Below are positions 44,999 through 53,777 of a DNA stretch of 64,000 nt, piece after piece. Numbering within the stretch: position 1 is the first letter of the stretch; each line of letters opens with the position of its first letter. This DNA is from Bacillota bacterium (GTDB lineage: Bacteria > Bacillota_A > Clostridia > Lachnospirales > Lachnospiraceae): NCBI GenBank assembly GCA_023443625.1, contig JAEZTQ010000024.1, forward strand, positions 1-64,000, written 5' to 3'. The translations under genes and the position numbers were made by a program. The notes under the pieces were generated by a model, which did not search any database, had not been told where the DNA came from, and saw only the letters and a list, made by a program, of their open reading frames with translations.

Positions 44999-45052
44999 AG
45001 TGTCAGCTTGCTGACACTCTGCGCCCGAGGGGATTACGAAGCAATATACTTC
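44999..45052. repeat. Dispersed repeat R1, copy 2 (inside the ilvB leader)
   Basis: 54 nt matching 177-230 with three differences. Here AGTGTCAGC TT GCTGACACT is a perfect 9-bp hairpin. It lies between the T-box terminator and the ilvB start, so it is transcribed in the ilvB mRNA only when the terminator is passed. Confidence 0.7.
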
Positions 45053-45085
45053 CTTACTCCAAGGTGCGCATACTTCACGCAGTGA

Positions 45086-45152
45086 TTTTTTATTTCATAG
45101 GGTCATAATTTAACACTATACAGTAACGAGAAATTTCCTATGAAATAAAAAA
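45086..45152 (-). repeat. 16-bp perfect inverted repeat using the T-box terminator T-tract
   Basis: 45086-45101 and 45137-45152 are perfect 16-nt complements separated by 35 nt. On the ilvB strand the first arm is exactly the T-tract and the bases after the T-box terminator; the second arm comes 35 nt later. Confidence 0.6.
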
Positions 45153-45480
45153 GCCCTAAGCTAAAGTACTTTAGCTTAGGGCGAATATGCAATCCGTGTT
45201 ACCACCTAATTTCAGAAGAATATAAAATATTAATCTGCACTCTGTCAGTACGGATAATAAACCTTTACTGACAATATAAATATCAGTACGGATATTACTA
45301 TCGATACCGTTTTCCTTTTAACGGTGGAAACTCCGTTGAAGTCTACTAAAGATTACTCTCGTTCGGTTCACTGCTCAGAGGCTACTTCCATATTTTAGAA
45401 TAAAGATTCGCACCAACCATCTTCTCTCTGAAATCCAATCAATATGTACTACTCCTCGTCATTGCTTTTCTCTATATGCT
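45144..45480 (-). ncRNA. T-box leader of ilvB, probably valine-specific
   Basis: On the minus strand: a Stem I with AGTA loop-E element (45453-45450) between paired GAGG and CCTC; the T-box sequence AGGTGGTAACACGG (45207-45194); and a terminator stem GCCCTAAGCTAAAG / CTTTAGCTTAGGGC (45182-45153) with a T-run. Candidate specifier: GTA (45385-45383), directly after GAA and before a purine and the CCTC helix, would be valine. The TGGT of the T-box matches a tRNA ending ACCA. The type of element is certain from the T-box and terminator; the specifier reading is by eye. Confidence 0.9.
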
Positions 45481-45561
45481 TATTTTTTACAATATTACCA
45501 TGGTATAACTTGTTCTGTCAACAATATTTTCTATTTTCGTAAATTTAATGTTGGTATTCCA

Positions 45562-45589
45562 TTGAAAAGTGGTATAAGCTATATATAAT
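45562..45589 (+). promoter_or_regulatory. Promoter of the acetyltransferase gene
   Basis: TTGAAA (45562-45567) and TATAAT (45584-45589) with a 16-nt spacer, about 38 nt before the start at 45627. Confidence 0.5.
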
Positions 45590-45626
45590 TTCATACTATT
45601 ACATATTCTGTAAAGGAGTTCATAAT

Positions 45627-46082
45627 ATGAATGTTCAATTTATTAAGGCTGAGCCTTGCCACTTGCATGACTGCAGTCTTGCTTTACAAAACTCCGAGCT
45701 GGGGAGGGTTTACTTTTCTGGAGAAGACAGTGCTGACAAGGCAATTCAAGAAGGAATTTCTAAAGGTGAAATTACCCTTGCCATCAACGAGAATAATATA
45801 TGTCTTGGTTTTTTGTGGGTTATTATAAATGGCGCTTTTCATAGCTTTCCATATTTACACATTATTGCCATTAAGGAGCAATATAGAGGTACGGGAATCG
45901 GTAAGAAACTGTTGAATTATTTTGAAGAATCTTCAAAGAGCTCTAAATTATTTCTTGTTGTCGCTGATTTCAATCCCAGAGCAAAGAAATTATATGAAAG
46001 CATGGGATATATAGAGATTGGCGTTATACCCAACTTATATAAAGAGGGCGTTAATGAATGTTTCATGATGAAGGTGAATTAA
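45627..46082 (+). CDS. GNAT-family N-acetyltransferase
   Basis: 151 residues, one GNAT domain. The acetyl-CoA motif is visible as IAIKEQYRGTGIGKKLLNYF, followed by FLVVADFNPRAKKLYESMGY. AAAGGAG precedes the ATG. The substrate is unknown. A lipoprotein gene follows after 49 nt and may be co-transcribed. Confidence 0.85.
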   Translation: MNVQFIKAEPCHLHDCSLALQNSELGRVYFSGEDSADKAIQEGISKGEITLAINENNICLGFLWVIINGAFHSFPYLHIIAIKEQYRGTGIGKKLLNYFEESSKSSKLFLVVADFNPRAKKLYESMGYIEIGVIPNLYKEGVNECFMMKVN

Positions 46083-46131
46083 TATGATAAATATGGAAAT
46101 AATCATATTAGTATATGAAAGGAGACATACC

Positions 46132-46680
46132 ATGAAATCAAAAATCACATTACTAATATTGGTGTTGACTATGGTGCTATTTACTGGATGCAATAAAAAT
46201 AATGCAGGCAATAAAACATCGGATAAGATAACTCCGGATGTAGTATCCACAGCATCTATTGTAAATACTAATGAAGCATTTGAGAAGGCCATTAGTTCTA
46301 GCGGCACCTGGATAATCGCACTCACAAAAGACTTAACTCTTGACAAAGATTTATTACTGGAAGGTGAATTTAAAAACGGTAAAAAGGATGATAATGGCAA
46401 TGATGTTATTCAACGTAAAATTGCCCTGTATGCTCAGGACGAGGAGCGTAACATTACTGCAAGATATACTTTATCGGCACCTAAATTAACAATAACCAGT
46501 CCAAATGCAAGCATTCAGCATGGAACTTTTAAAGGCGATCTGTATGTTTCTGTAGCAAACTTCCAGTTAGTTGATGCAACTGTTGATGGTAATCTATATT
46601 TTACAACAGAGGATGCAAAGACAACCTTTACCATGGATCAAAACAGTAAGGTTACAGGTGTTCAGGAATTAAAGAAATAA
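46132..46680 (+). CDS. Lipoprotein of unknown function
   Basis: 182 residues from ATG 46132 (AAAGGAG upstream). Signal peptide with lipobox LFTGC. The mature part is beta-rich (NTNEAFEKAISSSGTWIIAL, KLTITSPNASIQHGTFKGDL, VANFQLVDATVDGNLYF), with a strand-repeat look resembling beta-helix proteins. The module with a NxEAFEKAI helix followed by strands recalls the repeats in the surface protein at 48217-50229. No catalytic motif. Confidence 0.7.
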   Translation: MKSKITLLILVLTMVLFTGCNKNNAGNKTSDKITPDVVSTASIVNTNEAFEKAISSSGTWIIALTKDLTLDKDLLLEGEFKNGKKDDNGNDVIQRKIALYAQDEERNITARYTLSAPKLTITSPNASIQHGTFKGDLYVSVANFQLVDATVDGNLYFTTEDAKTTFTMDQNSKVTGVQELKK

Positions 46681-46710
46681 ATGATCGGTTGTTAAGTTCT
46701 TTATATTATA

Positions 46711-46793
46711 AGAGGTTGTTGCAAAATATAACAGTTTCTGCCTTTCAGGGAAGCCTGAAATTTCATGAAACTACTATTTTACAACAACCCCTT
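46711..46793. terminator. Full-length palindromic element (R5), terminator or MITE-like
   Basis: 46711-46728 and 46775-46793 are nearly complementary (AGAGGTTGTTGCAAAATA versus the reverse complement AAGGGGTTGTTGTAAAATA), and the middle also pairs: GTTTC/GAAAC and TTTCAGG/CCTGAAA. It lies between the convergent lipoprotein and DUF368 genes, so it can end both. The GGTTGTTGCAAAA ends resemble termini of some insertion sequences, which makes a mini-transposon relic possible. Confidence 0.65.
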
Positions 46794-46858
46794 ATTAATT
46801 GTTCTTATTACATGCCAAGATTTTAGCCAAGTCAATACCTTGCAATGATCCCTGATAA

Positions 46859-47722
46859 TTAGTCATTGGAAAATCTAGAAAGAGATAATATGGATAAATA
46901 TCCTAGTACTAGGGCAACTGTGGAAGCAATTACCGAGATAATCCACCAGGACATATCTGCCTGCGCCGGTACCTCAGGCAAGATTTTATCTTTAAATATC
47001 TCTGAGGTAGAACCCAGAACAAAACCAATAATCATACAATAGGTTTGATGGGGAAACTTCTTCATGGTCCATTCAATTGGCTTCGTAATTAAAAAGATAC
47101 CAATCAATGTTGAGATTCCCAAGATTCCTATATAAACAATATCAAAGCCCTTAATAGCAGCAAGCATTGCATCATACATTCCAAGAACAAGAAGCATATG
47201 GGAGGTACTAATACCAGGTAGTACTAATGCCAATGCAATAATAATCCCTGTAATTAAAACCATTAGATAGTGTCCTATCCCAGTACCGGAACTTAAATCA
47301 AAATTCCCAGTAGGAATAAATCCAATGGAAATGACAGCTACTAATCCAATAAGGAAGTATATCCCAGAGGATACCTTTAAAGGAGTTTCCTTTGTCTTTG
47401 TCTTATTATATAAGGCAGGAATTCCTCCAATAACAGCTCCTAGAAAGAAAAAGGATACGGGCAGAGGAAATTTCTCTAATAACCAGGATATAACAAAGGC
47501 TAAAGAGCCTATACCAACTCCAGCTCCCACACAAAATTTAAACAAAAAAATCGTATTTGATTTAATGTCCTTAAGAAAATTACTGATTGAACCTATGAGC
47601 TTATCATATATACCCAAGAGTATTGCCATTGTTCCTCCGCTTACTCCGGGAACGCTCATGGATGAGCCGATAATAAAACCCTTTAACATTATAACAAAAT
47701 CATTTCTAAATTTATTCTTCAT
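46859..47722 (-). CDS. DUF368 family membrane protein, probable undecaprenyl phosphate translocase
   Basis: 287 residues, eight to ten hydrophobic segments, with the DUF368 hallmarks GFIIGSSMSVPGVSGGTMAIL and ALALVLPGISTSHMLLVLGM (two internal repeats with SVPG / LPGIS). DUF368 proteins have been reported as transporters that recycle the lipid carrier undecaprenyl phosphate across the membrane. The ribosome site is poor (AAGG adjoining ATG). It has no clear operon partner. Confidence 0.82.
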   Translation of the reverse strand: MKNKFRNDFVIMLKGFIIGSSMSVPGVSGGTMAILLGIYDKLIGSISNFLKDIKSNTIFLFKFCVGAGVGIGSLAFVISWLLEKFPLPVSFFFLGAVIGGIPALYNKTKTKETPLKVSSGIYFLIGLVAVISIGFIPTGNFDLSSGTGIGHYLMVLITGIIIALALVLPGISTSHMLLVLGMYDAMLAAIKGFDIVYIGILGISTLIGIFLITKPIEWTMKKFPHQTYCMIIGFVLGSTSEIFKDKILPEVPAQADMSWWIISVIASTVALVLGYLSILSLSRFSND

Positions 47723-47880
47723 CCTTATTTAAATACTCTGAAATCTCAGTGTATCCTTGCTCCTTTCAGTACCAGTTTTTATACAGATTACATTATAGCA
47801 CCGGTAGAAATATATGTAAATAACGAATAGTTCTAAGGCTCTTATGCCACATATTATACTAACATAGATTAATTAATATA

Positions 47881-47992
47881 TCAAATTCTCATTCTGGTTT
47901 CCTCAGCACCACTATTAATATAAAACTGCATGAGAATTCGACGGCCTCCGGCGGATGACACTCGCTACACTCGGCGCGTTTATATAATAAAT
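47881..47992. repeat. Dispersed repeat R3, copy 1
   Basis: About 112 nt, roughly 80-85% identical by eye to 61112-61226. AATTCTCAT and ATGAGAATT form an outer stem around a shorter inner hairpin; a GC-rich tail (GCCTCCGGCGGATG, CACTCGCTACACTCGGCGCG) and TTTATATAATAAA follow. It lies in the 494-nt gap between the large surface protein and DUF368 genes. No protein is encoded. Confidence 0.7.
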
Positions 47993-48052
47993 ATCCATTG
48001 GTTCAATACAGCATAAAATTAAAGTTTCTACAATATTTTTACAGGCGTACAT

Positions 48053-48108
48053 AATAAAAGAGATATCACTCACTGATTTAATAATTCAGAGGCTATATCT
48101 CTTTTATT
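48053..48108 (-). terminator. Terminator of the large surface protein gene
   Basis: AATAAAAGAGATAT and ATATCTCTTTTATT form a perfect 14-bp stem with a 28-nt loop, on the minus strand about 110 nt past the stop at 48217. Confidence 0.75.
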
Positions 48109-48216
48109 TATTGATCTTCATTTCTTACTACTCTTATAAAGCTGCATTTTAAGTAACCTTTTGCTAGGTTATATTCTATACATCTTAACTAACCTTAAGT
48201 TATTCTATTAACTTAT

Positions 48217-50229
48217 CTACTCTAATTTAATATCAAAGTTTAATCCCGTACCATTGGAATTGTCTTCCGTAGGGAACATTGTAAACTGGAGTAAAATATC
48301 TTCCACCTGTAGCTTGATAAAATCCTGAATAAATTGGCTATTAAATATAACCTCTGCTGTATTATCTTCATAGTATTGGATGGAATAATAGGAAGAATCC
48401 AATAACTCATCCGTACCCCTATAACAGATTCTATTAACGGATTCCACCTTGTTCATATACAATTTGAAGGTTATAGCGGAACCAGTTACAGAACTAGGAT
48501 TTACTTCTACCTTTCCATCTTCTGTATAAATTTGATCTAATGTGGTAAGATCAGAAGGAAATCCGTAATACCATTTTCCGTCTTCCTGCCATTTGGTAAT
48601 TTCTGAATCATAGTGGGTAATAATGTGGGTTGTTAAACTGGTTAAGTCTTTTACACATATTTTTCGTGTGGTATTGTTATAATACACTATCATACCACTT
48701 ACTGCACCGGAATAATAGGTATCCACAGTCTCTCCTGTATCCGTTAGGGTAATCGGAACATGATTCTCCTCATAATCCGGTCTTGAGCTATATCTACCGC
48801 TTGTATTATCTTCAAAGAAGTATACTAAATTATTAATGGTATCCACTTGTAGGAAAACTTCCATATCTTCTAAATACAATGTAAATTCCCGTTCATTTAC
48901 ATAGGAGGTTTCATAGCCCTCTACCATTGCATATTTATTATATAATTCTTCCAGTGTTATTATTCCATCTAGGTAAGCCTGATAATCTGCCTTTTCCTTA
49001 GCCTTTGTAGTTTCTGAATTATTTTCATCCTGTTTAAAACTTCTTATATTATTAATAGCACCCTCTTTAATAGTTTCAACAGCTTCAATGACAGGCGCTG
49101 CATTAATATTACTAATAGCATTGTCTATCATGCTATTAAAATCCTCTAATTCCCTTGCATTGAGCTTTGATTTATATAACTCGGCTTCTTCCCGAATAAG
49201 TTTGATTGCCTCTTCCCTTGCTGCCACCAATACTGGATCCTCTTCTGTAGGTGGTGTTACACTTGGAGAAGGAGAGGGGGTCGCTGTTACTGTTGGGGAT
49301 GGAGATGCTGTGGGGATTGGTGTTGCTGTTGGGGTTGGTGTTGCTGTTGGAGTTGGTGGTGTCGTAGGTTCTGGTTCACTTGGAACCCCTGGATATACTG
49401 GGAAAGAAGGACCTACCGGGCTACTGCCTCCTGTACTTTCCTCTGGCTCTTCAGCTTCAGGTGTAGGAGTAAGAGTTGGCTCCACCACATATTCTATTGT
49501 TTCAATTACCTTTACTTCATTGATATCAACTTTTCTTAGTATTGCATTGTTGGTTACTTGGGAGTTTGGAGCCTTAAGAATTATTCTGATATCAGGATAA
49601 TTACCTTTGATTTCAAAATTCTCATCCTCCTCTGTAAGGATTGTGATAATTGTTACAGTTTTGTCCTCTAAAGCCTTTTCTAACTGCTCCTGGTTACTTA
49701 CATAGGTATGTACGCTTTTGAATTCACCTTCATTATTAATTTCTGAAGAAGGAGCTTTTATATAAAGTCTCTTATCATATTCACCTTCAGGAATTTTAAA
49801 TTCTTTTTCTTGAGATGTCTTAATGATAATCTGTTCAACATCCTCATTAGCTAAAGCTTTATCAAGTTGTTTCTGATTAACAACAGTTACCTTGGTCTTA
49901 CTATTGATGGTAATATTACTTGATAGTTCATAGGTCTTACCATCTGGTGTTGTGATAGTACAGGTAATAACAACATCTCCAGCCTTTAAGCCTTTAACAA
50001 CACCCATCTCGTCAACAGTTGCAGTTTTCTTATTACTTGTTGTCCAAGTAAACTTGGAACCTTTAACCTTATTTCTAATGTTGATATCAACATCTTCCTT
50101 AATACCGAATGCATCTTCTGTAATCGTTAGACTAAAGTCATTCGCTGCATATGCAGTGGTGGGAACATAAATAACTGATAGTAACATTGCCATAACCAAT
50201 ATTTTGCTAAATAACCTTTTAATTCTCAC
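48217..50229 (-). CDS. Large secreted surface protein with two strand-repeat modules (unknown function)
   Basis: 670 residues from a GTG start (AGGAGGA upstream). Signal peptide ending AYAA; a Big_2-like domain (about 30-110); two related modules of about 60 residues beginning VNQKQLDKALAN and VSNQEQLEKALED, each ending (I/L)KAP(S/N)S; a long linker rich in Pro/Thr/Ser (TPTATPTPTATPIPTASPSP); a helical region; then a beta-rich C-terminal domain (about 420-670). No sortase or membrane anchor is visible. Such linkers are typical of modular surface enzymes or binding proteins, but no catalytic motif is seen. Confidence 0.75.
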   Translation of the reverse strand: MRIKRLFSKILVMAMLLSVIYVPTTAYAANDFSLTITEDAFGIKEDVDINIRNKVKGSKFTWTTSNKKTATVDEMGVVKGLKAGDVVITCTITTPDGKTYELSSNITINSKTKVTVVNQKQLDKALANEDVEQIIIKTSQEKEFKIPEGEYDKRLYIKAPSSEINNEGEFKSVHTYVSNQEQLEKALEDKTVTIITILTEEDENFEIKGNYPDIRIILKAPNSQVTNNAILRKVDINEVKVIETIEYVVEPTLTPTPEAEEPEESTGGSSPVGPSFPVYPGVPSEPEPTTPPTPTATPTPTATPIPTASPSPTVTATPSPSPSVTPPTEEDPVLVAAREEAIKLIREEAELYKSKLNARELEDFNSMIDNAISNINAAPVIEAVETIKEGAINNIRSFKQDENNSETTKAKEKADYQAYLDGIITLEELYNKYAMVEGYETSYVNEREFTLYLEDMEVFLQVDTINNLVYFFEDNTSGRYSSRPDYEENHVPITLTDTGETVDTYYSGAVSGMIVYYNNTTRKICVKDLTSLTTHIITHYDSEITKWQEDGKWYYGFPSDLTTLDQIYTEDGKVEVNPSSVTGSAITFKLYMNKVESVNRICYRGTDELLDSSYYSIQYYEDNTAEVIFNSQFIQDFIKLQVEDILLQFTMFPTEDNSNGTGLNFDIKLE

Positions 50230-50326
50230 TTTTTGCGTCCTCCTTTATTTATTTGATCAATGAACTCTCTCGTAGAATTTTATCATATTTTGTATTATAA
50301 AGTCGCATGCCAGCAGCATAATAAAA

Positions 50327-50363
50327 AGAAGTAGCAATCCCAATTAAAAGAATTACTACTTCT
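50327..50363 (-). terminator. Terminator of the XRE-like gene
   Basis: AGAAGTAG and CTACTTCT form the base of a stem, with further AATT/TAAT pairing; TTTTTATTAT follows on the minus strand. Confidence 0.7.
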
Positions 50364-50387
50364 CATATTCTTATTCTTTGCATAATT

Positions 50388-50816
50388 TTATATACCTTCT
50401 AGACTTTTTTCTCCCATCCTAAAAAGCAACTGCTCAACCTCATTTATGTCTAGTCTGTTGTTAATTGCATAGATAAATAATACATCTCTTTTTACCTTTG
50501 GAAATAATTCGCTATGTCCTGCACATTTTAACAGGGTTTGTGTCTCTTCAAGAGTCAAGCCAAAGCCAAATGCCAGTTGAATTACCTTATCCCTCTTAGG
50601 CTCTCTTCTGCCATCAAATATTTGATATCCATATGCAGTTGCCAAGGAGGACCTTTTTATAACCTCTGCCTTCTTTATATTATATTTTTGCAGCAATTTC
50701 TCTAGGTAACTTGTTAGGGGTTTATCCAAGAACATTTTTTTATTCTTATTAATGAAATCTCCTAGGTTGTTTTCATTTTTCAGCTCAGTCATAAGTTCTT
50801 CTGTCTTTTTGTCCAT
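50388..50816 (-). CDS. XRE-like helix-turn-helix protein
   Basis: 142 residues. The middle (about 46-95) fits a Cro/C1-type HTH (IKKAEVIKRSSLATAYGYQI, REPKRDKVIQLAFGFGLTLE, ETQTLLKCAG). The N-terminal 40 residues and the last 40 are helical extensions. Weak ribosome site. It is 120 nt downstream of the restriction enzyme gene, same strand. It could be a regulator of the system, but the position is not that of a typical controller protein, which usually precedes the nuclease. Confidence 0.7.
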   Translation of the reverse strand: MDKKTEELMTELKNENNLGDFINKNKKMFLDKPLTSYLEKLLQKYNIKKAEVIKRSSLATAYGYQIFDGRREPKRDKVIQLAFGFGLTLEETQTLLKCAGHSELFPKVKRDVLFIYAINNRLDINEVEQLLFRMGEKSLEGI

Positions 50817-50937
50817 GTTTTTTCTCTAACTTTCTTATGTAATATTTAGATTAGTCTAGGATCTTATTCGTTAGGGTGATTTCCGAATTATATTCCAATT
50901 TTGTAGTAAAATATTCTTCCTATAATTTATCATACAA

Positions 50938-52035
50938 TCACTTTAATGACAATGAGGGAGTGTCCTTGCAATGAGGATAGTTGCCAGCTTCCTTTAATAT
51001 ATCCATAATAAGCATATCATACTCTCCTCCTGAATGTCTGCTTACTAGTTCACTCCACATTAATATTCGTTTATTTTGTTCAATGGAATTAACTTGCCAG
51101 GTCTCCTTAAGTAAATCACCATCAGCTGTCCCAATGTTATATGAGACCGATGATGAATATGACCGAAGATGATCATAAATTCTTGGTACTTTATTGTAGC
51201 TATTCCCATTAACAGAGATATCTTTCCTTCCACCCGCAGTAAATGAATCTCTCATTGAAGTAGATAGTACTCCATGCTTCGCCATTAACCATAAAGAAAA
51301 TCGTTCATACTTGTTACCACTACTTCCAAAAATCTCTGGAAAAAAAGCAAGACCTTGACAGACCAAATCATGCTTTTCACTAGCACTTAATGTTGACCAT
51401 AATCGTATCTTTACAGGAACTGCTTCATCAGCTGGATTGTCACCATTAACCCACCATAAAGACTCCCCTTCTTTCAAAATAGAACGAAAATAGCTAACTA
51501 CGGGCTTCAATGGATCTGAAGATTTTTGAATATATTCATATTCCATTCCCATTTTACTAAAAATTGTATCTTTCTCCTCAATGTTCATATCGATTTTATA
51601 TCTAGGACTATGTGTTACAGCAATGTCGCTTAAGCAATCTTGGTATCTTCTTACTTTAAACTCAATGGGTAAGCTTAGTTTACCGAAGATTAAATTAATA
51701 TGAGTGACATCAGCTACTCTTGTTCCCTCTGCAACACTTCCTCCTAAGGTTGTCCATTGATCATTTTTACTCGATTTTACTTCCAGCCCATAATATTTGG
51801 CCGCAACAATATCAGGGAATTTCTGACCACTAATAATTTCAATCCTTCCCTCGAAGGGTGTTCCTATAGACACTTCATCCATAGCTTTTTTAACTTCTAA
51901 TTCAAGTTTTGTTCCATCTTTAGATAAAAAGTAACTAGGCTCATTCTTTGCATGAGTATTTAATCTATCTCTTGTTTTATTACATAGATCATCAAACTGC
52001 TCTAATGATGGCACCTGATTATCTGAAATTATCAC
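50938..52035 (-). CDS. Type II restriction endonuclease (PD-(D/E)XK)
   Basis: 365 residues, GTG start (GGGAGGG upstream). A PD-(D/E)XK active site is readable as FPDIV (Asp 75) and LEVKSSK (Glu 85, Lys 87). The start overlaps the methyltransferase stop by 4 nt (GTGA), so the pair is coupled. It should cut unmethylated DNA at the site protected by the neighbouring C5 methyltransferase. The recognition sequence cannot be read. Confidence 0.85.
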   Translation of the reverse strand: MIISDNQVPSLEQFDDLCNKTRDRLNTHAKNEPSYFLSKDGTKLELEVKKAMDEVSIGTPFEGRIEIISGQKFPDIVAAKYYGLEVKSSKNDQWTTLGGSVAEGTRVADVTHINLIFGKLSLPIEFKVRRYQDCLSDIAVTHSPRYKIDMNIEEKDTIFSKMGMEYEYIQKSSDPLKPVVSYFRSILKEGESLWWVNGDNPADEAVPVKIRLWSTLSASEKHDLVCQGLAFFPEIFGSSGNKYERFSLWLMAKHGVLSTSMRDSFTAGGRKDISVNGNSYNKVPRIYDHLRSYSSSVSYNIGTADGDLLKETWQVNSIEQNKRILMWSELVSRHSGGEYDMLIMDILKEAGNYPHCKDTPSLSLK

Positions 52036-53480
52036 TTATCTTCCCTCCCAAAGTACAATTCCCAATTATTTTCAAGTTGTTTTGCAATATTATAAGCCAA
52101 AAGTGGTGGGACTGCATTGCCAATTAATTTATATGCATCTGATGCTGATACGCCTTTCATATCCTTAGTCTTTGGAATAATAAAATTGTAATCATCTGGA
52201 AAGGTTTGAATACGTGCACATTCTCGCACTGTAAGCCGTCTTTCAGCCAACCCTAATTTAATTTCCTCTTTATTCTTTCCACCGTGCTCTAAGGATAATC
52301 TACGAAACTCTATATTCCCGTGATGTTCCGAACGTATTGTTGGTGCAATTTTATTAAGCATTACTTCTGTTTGCCCTTGGCAATGTTTACCCATGTATTT
52401 TGCATTTGAATATACTTTCTGTGATGCATCTAACGCATACTGGGGTTCTAATAAATCACAGAATGCATCTTTGCATGTAGCATGTTTTACTAACTTTTCA
52501 CCCTTTTCATTGTAAGATAGGTAATGTGTTTCTTTCGGATAAGGTGAATATTGATCATCGATATTTTCTTTAGATAGCTCAATTAATGCCTCCTTAGTTA
52601 AGGCACTCTTCTTGAATCCAAAGAAAATAACCCTCTCTCTACTTTGTGGAACTCCATATTTTGCTGCATGTAATACCTGGGCAGGTATAACTAAATACCC
52701 ACCATTACAAATGCTAGAAAAATCACTCTCTATTATTTCCTTAACATTCTCTAGATTTGTTAGTCCTTTGACATTCTCAGCAACAAATACTTTTGGTTTT
52801 ACTATGGCAATCACTTCACGCATCCACATATAAAGCTGACCCCTATTTTCAATAGAAGGGTTTTCTTTGTCAATTACTTTGCCATCATGTCCTTTATCCG
52901 ATTTTAAACCAAGACGTTTTCCAGCAATGGAAAAATCCTGACATGGAAATCCCCCTGTAACTACATCCACATTTTCTGGAAATATCTTAATTTTGTTCTC
53001 TTTATGTATTTTAACCAAATCAACTATACTGTCTAGGTAGTACGTCTCTTTAGGGATACCTCTTTGTGAAAAATAATTAGTCCATGCAATCTTCGCATCA
53101 GGTCTAATATCATTTGCAAAAACTGTATGAAAAGATGTTTTGCCTAACCTTACCCAATTATTATCTACCTTCTTAACCTTCCAACTATTATTAATCTTCA
53201 GATTGACCATACTTTTATGTACAGTAAAATCTCCTTCAAATCCCAAATCCATACCACCGCATCCAGAGAATAGGGATAATACACTATGTCCCTTTTTATT
53301 AATGTCAGACTTATTATTATCATCTTTCTTAGTAGGTTTCACTGCTTCTGCAGGAATAAACCAAACACCACTATGCTTAATTGCACCTTCTACTCTATTC
53401 TCTTTACATAGGATTTGAACTCTACGTACTGAAATCTTCCACACTTTTGCTGCCTGATCTGCCGTTATGTATTTTATCAT
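52032..53480 (-). CDS. DNA (cytosine-5) methyltransferase with N-terminal helix-turn-helix
   Basis: 482 residues from the ATG at 53480 (TTGGAGG 7 nt upstream; the longer frame lacks a ribosome site). Residues about 1-50 look like a MerR/excisionase-type HTH (YITADQAAKVWKISVRRVQI). Then the C5-MTase motifs: SLFSGCGGMDLGFEG (I, about 69-83), GGFPCQDFSIAG with catalytic Cys 180 (IV), AENVKGL (VI), and the C-terminal AYKLIGNAVPPLLA (X). The HTH may give autoregulation, as known for some C5 methyltransferases. The promoter region (53490-53560) has small palindromes such as ACTGTGCATACAGT. Confidence 0.92.
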   Translation of the reverse strand: MIKYITADQAAKVWKISVRRVQILCKENRVEGAIKHSGVWFIPAEAVKPTKKDDNNKSDINKKGHSVLSLFSGCGGMDLGFEGDFTVHKSMVNLKINNSWKVKKVDNNWVRLGKTSFHTVFANDIRPDAKIAWTNYFSQRGIPKETYYLDSIVDLVKIHKENKIKIFPENVDVVTGGFPCQDFSIAGKRLGLKSDKGHDGKVIDKENPSIENRGQLYMWMREVIAIVKPKVFVAENVKGLTNLENVKEIIESDFSSICNGGYLVIPAQVLHAAKYGVPQSRERVIFFGFKKSALTKEALIELSKENIDDQYSPYPKETHYLSYNEKGEKLVKHATCKDAFCDLLEPQYALDASQKVYSNAKYMGKHCQGQTEVMLNKIAPTIRSEHHGNIEFRRLSLEHGGKNKEEIKLGLAERRLTVRECARIQTFPDDYNFIIPKTKDMKGVSASDAYKLIGNAVPPLLAYNIAKQLENNWELYFGREDK

Positions 53481-53704
53481 TATTTCCTCCAAAGTTGTGT
53501 TACTCCCTTTATGATATTCGTTTGTGCGAACAAAATCAATACTGTGCATACAGTTTTATTGGAATACATGTTACATCATCTCTTTGAGAATGCTACCTTA
53601 TATTATACCACAACTTTCTTAGACTATGGACTTGCCAAAATGAACACAAGAAAAAAGCACCGACCCAGCAGCTCTTATGTCTACCAAACCGATACCTTTT
53701 ATAG

Positions 53705-53777
53705 TGCGTCTCCAGGGGCTCGAACCCTGGACACCCTGATTAAGAGTCAGGTGCTCTACCAACTGAGCTAGAGACGC
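53705..53777 (-). tRNA. tRNA-Lys (anticodon CTT)
   Basis: 73-nt cloverleaf on the minus strand: acceptor GCGTCTC/GAGACGC, D-arm TAGCTCAGTTGGTAGAGCA, anticodon loop CTCTTAA with anticodon CTT, T-arm GGTTCGAGCC. The discriminator base is A; CCA is not encoded. It lies next to the restriction-modification pair. Confidence 0.95.

Noticed and set aside
52612..53587. Plus-strand frames opposite the methyltransferase
   Set aside because: Low-complexity shadows of the conserved MTase gene.
53511..53771. Plus-strand frame over the tRNA-Lys region
   Set aside because: It covers the tRNA gene and the methyltransferase promoter, and has no ribosome site.
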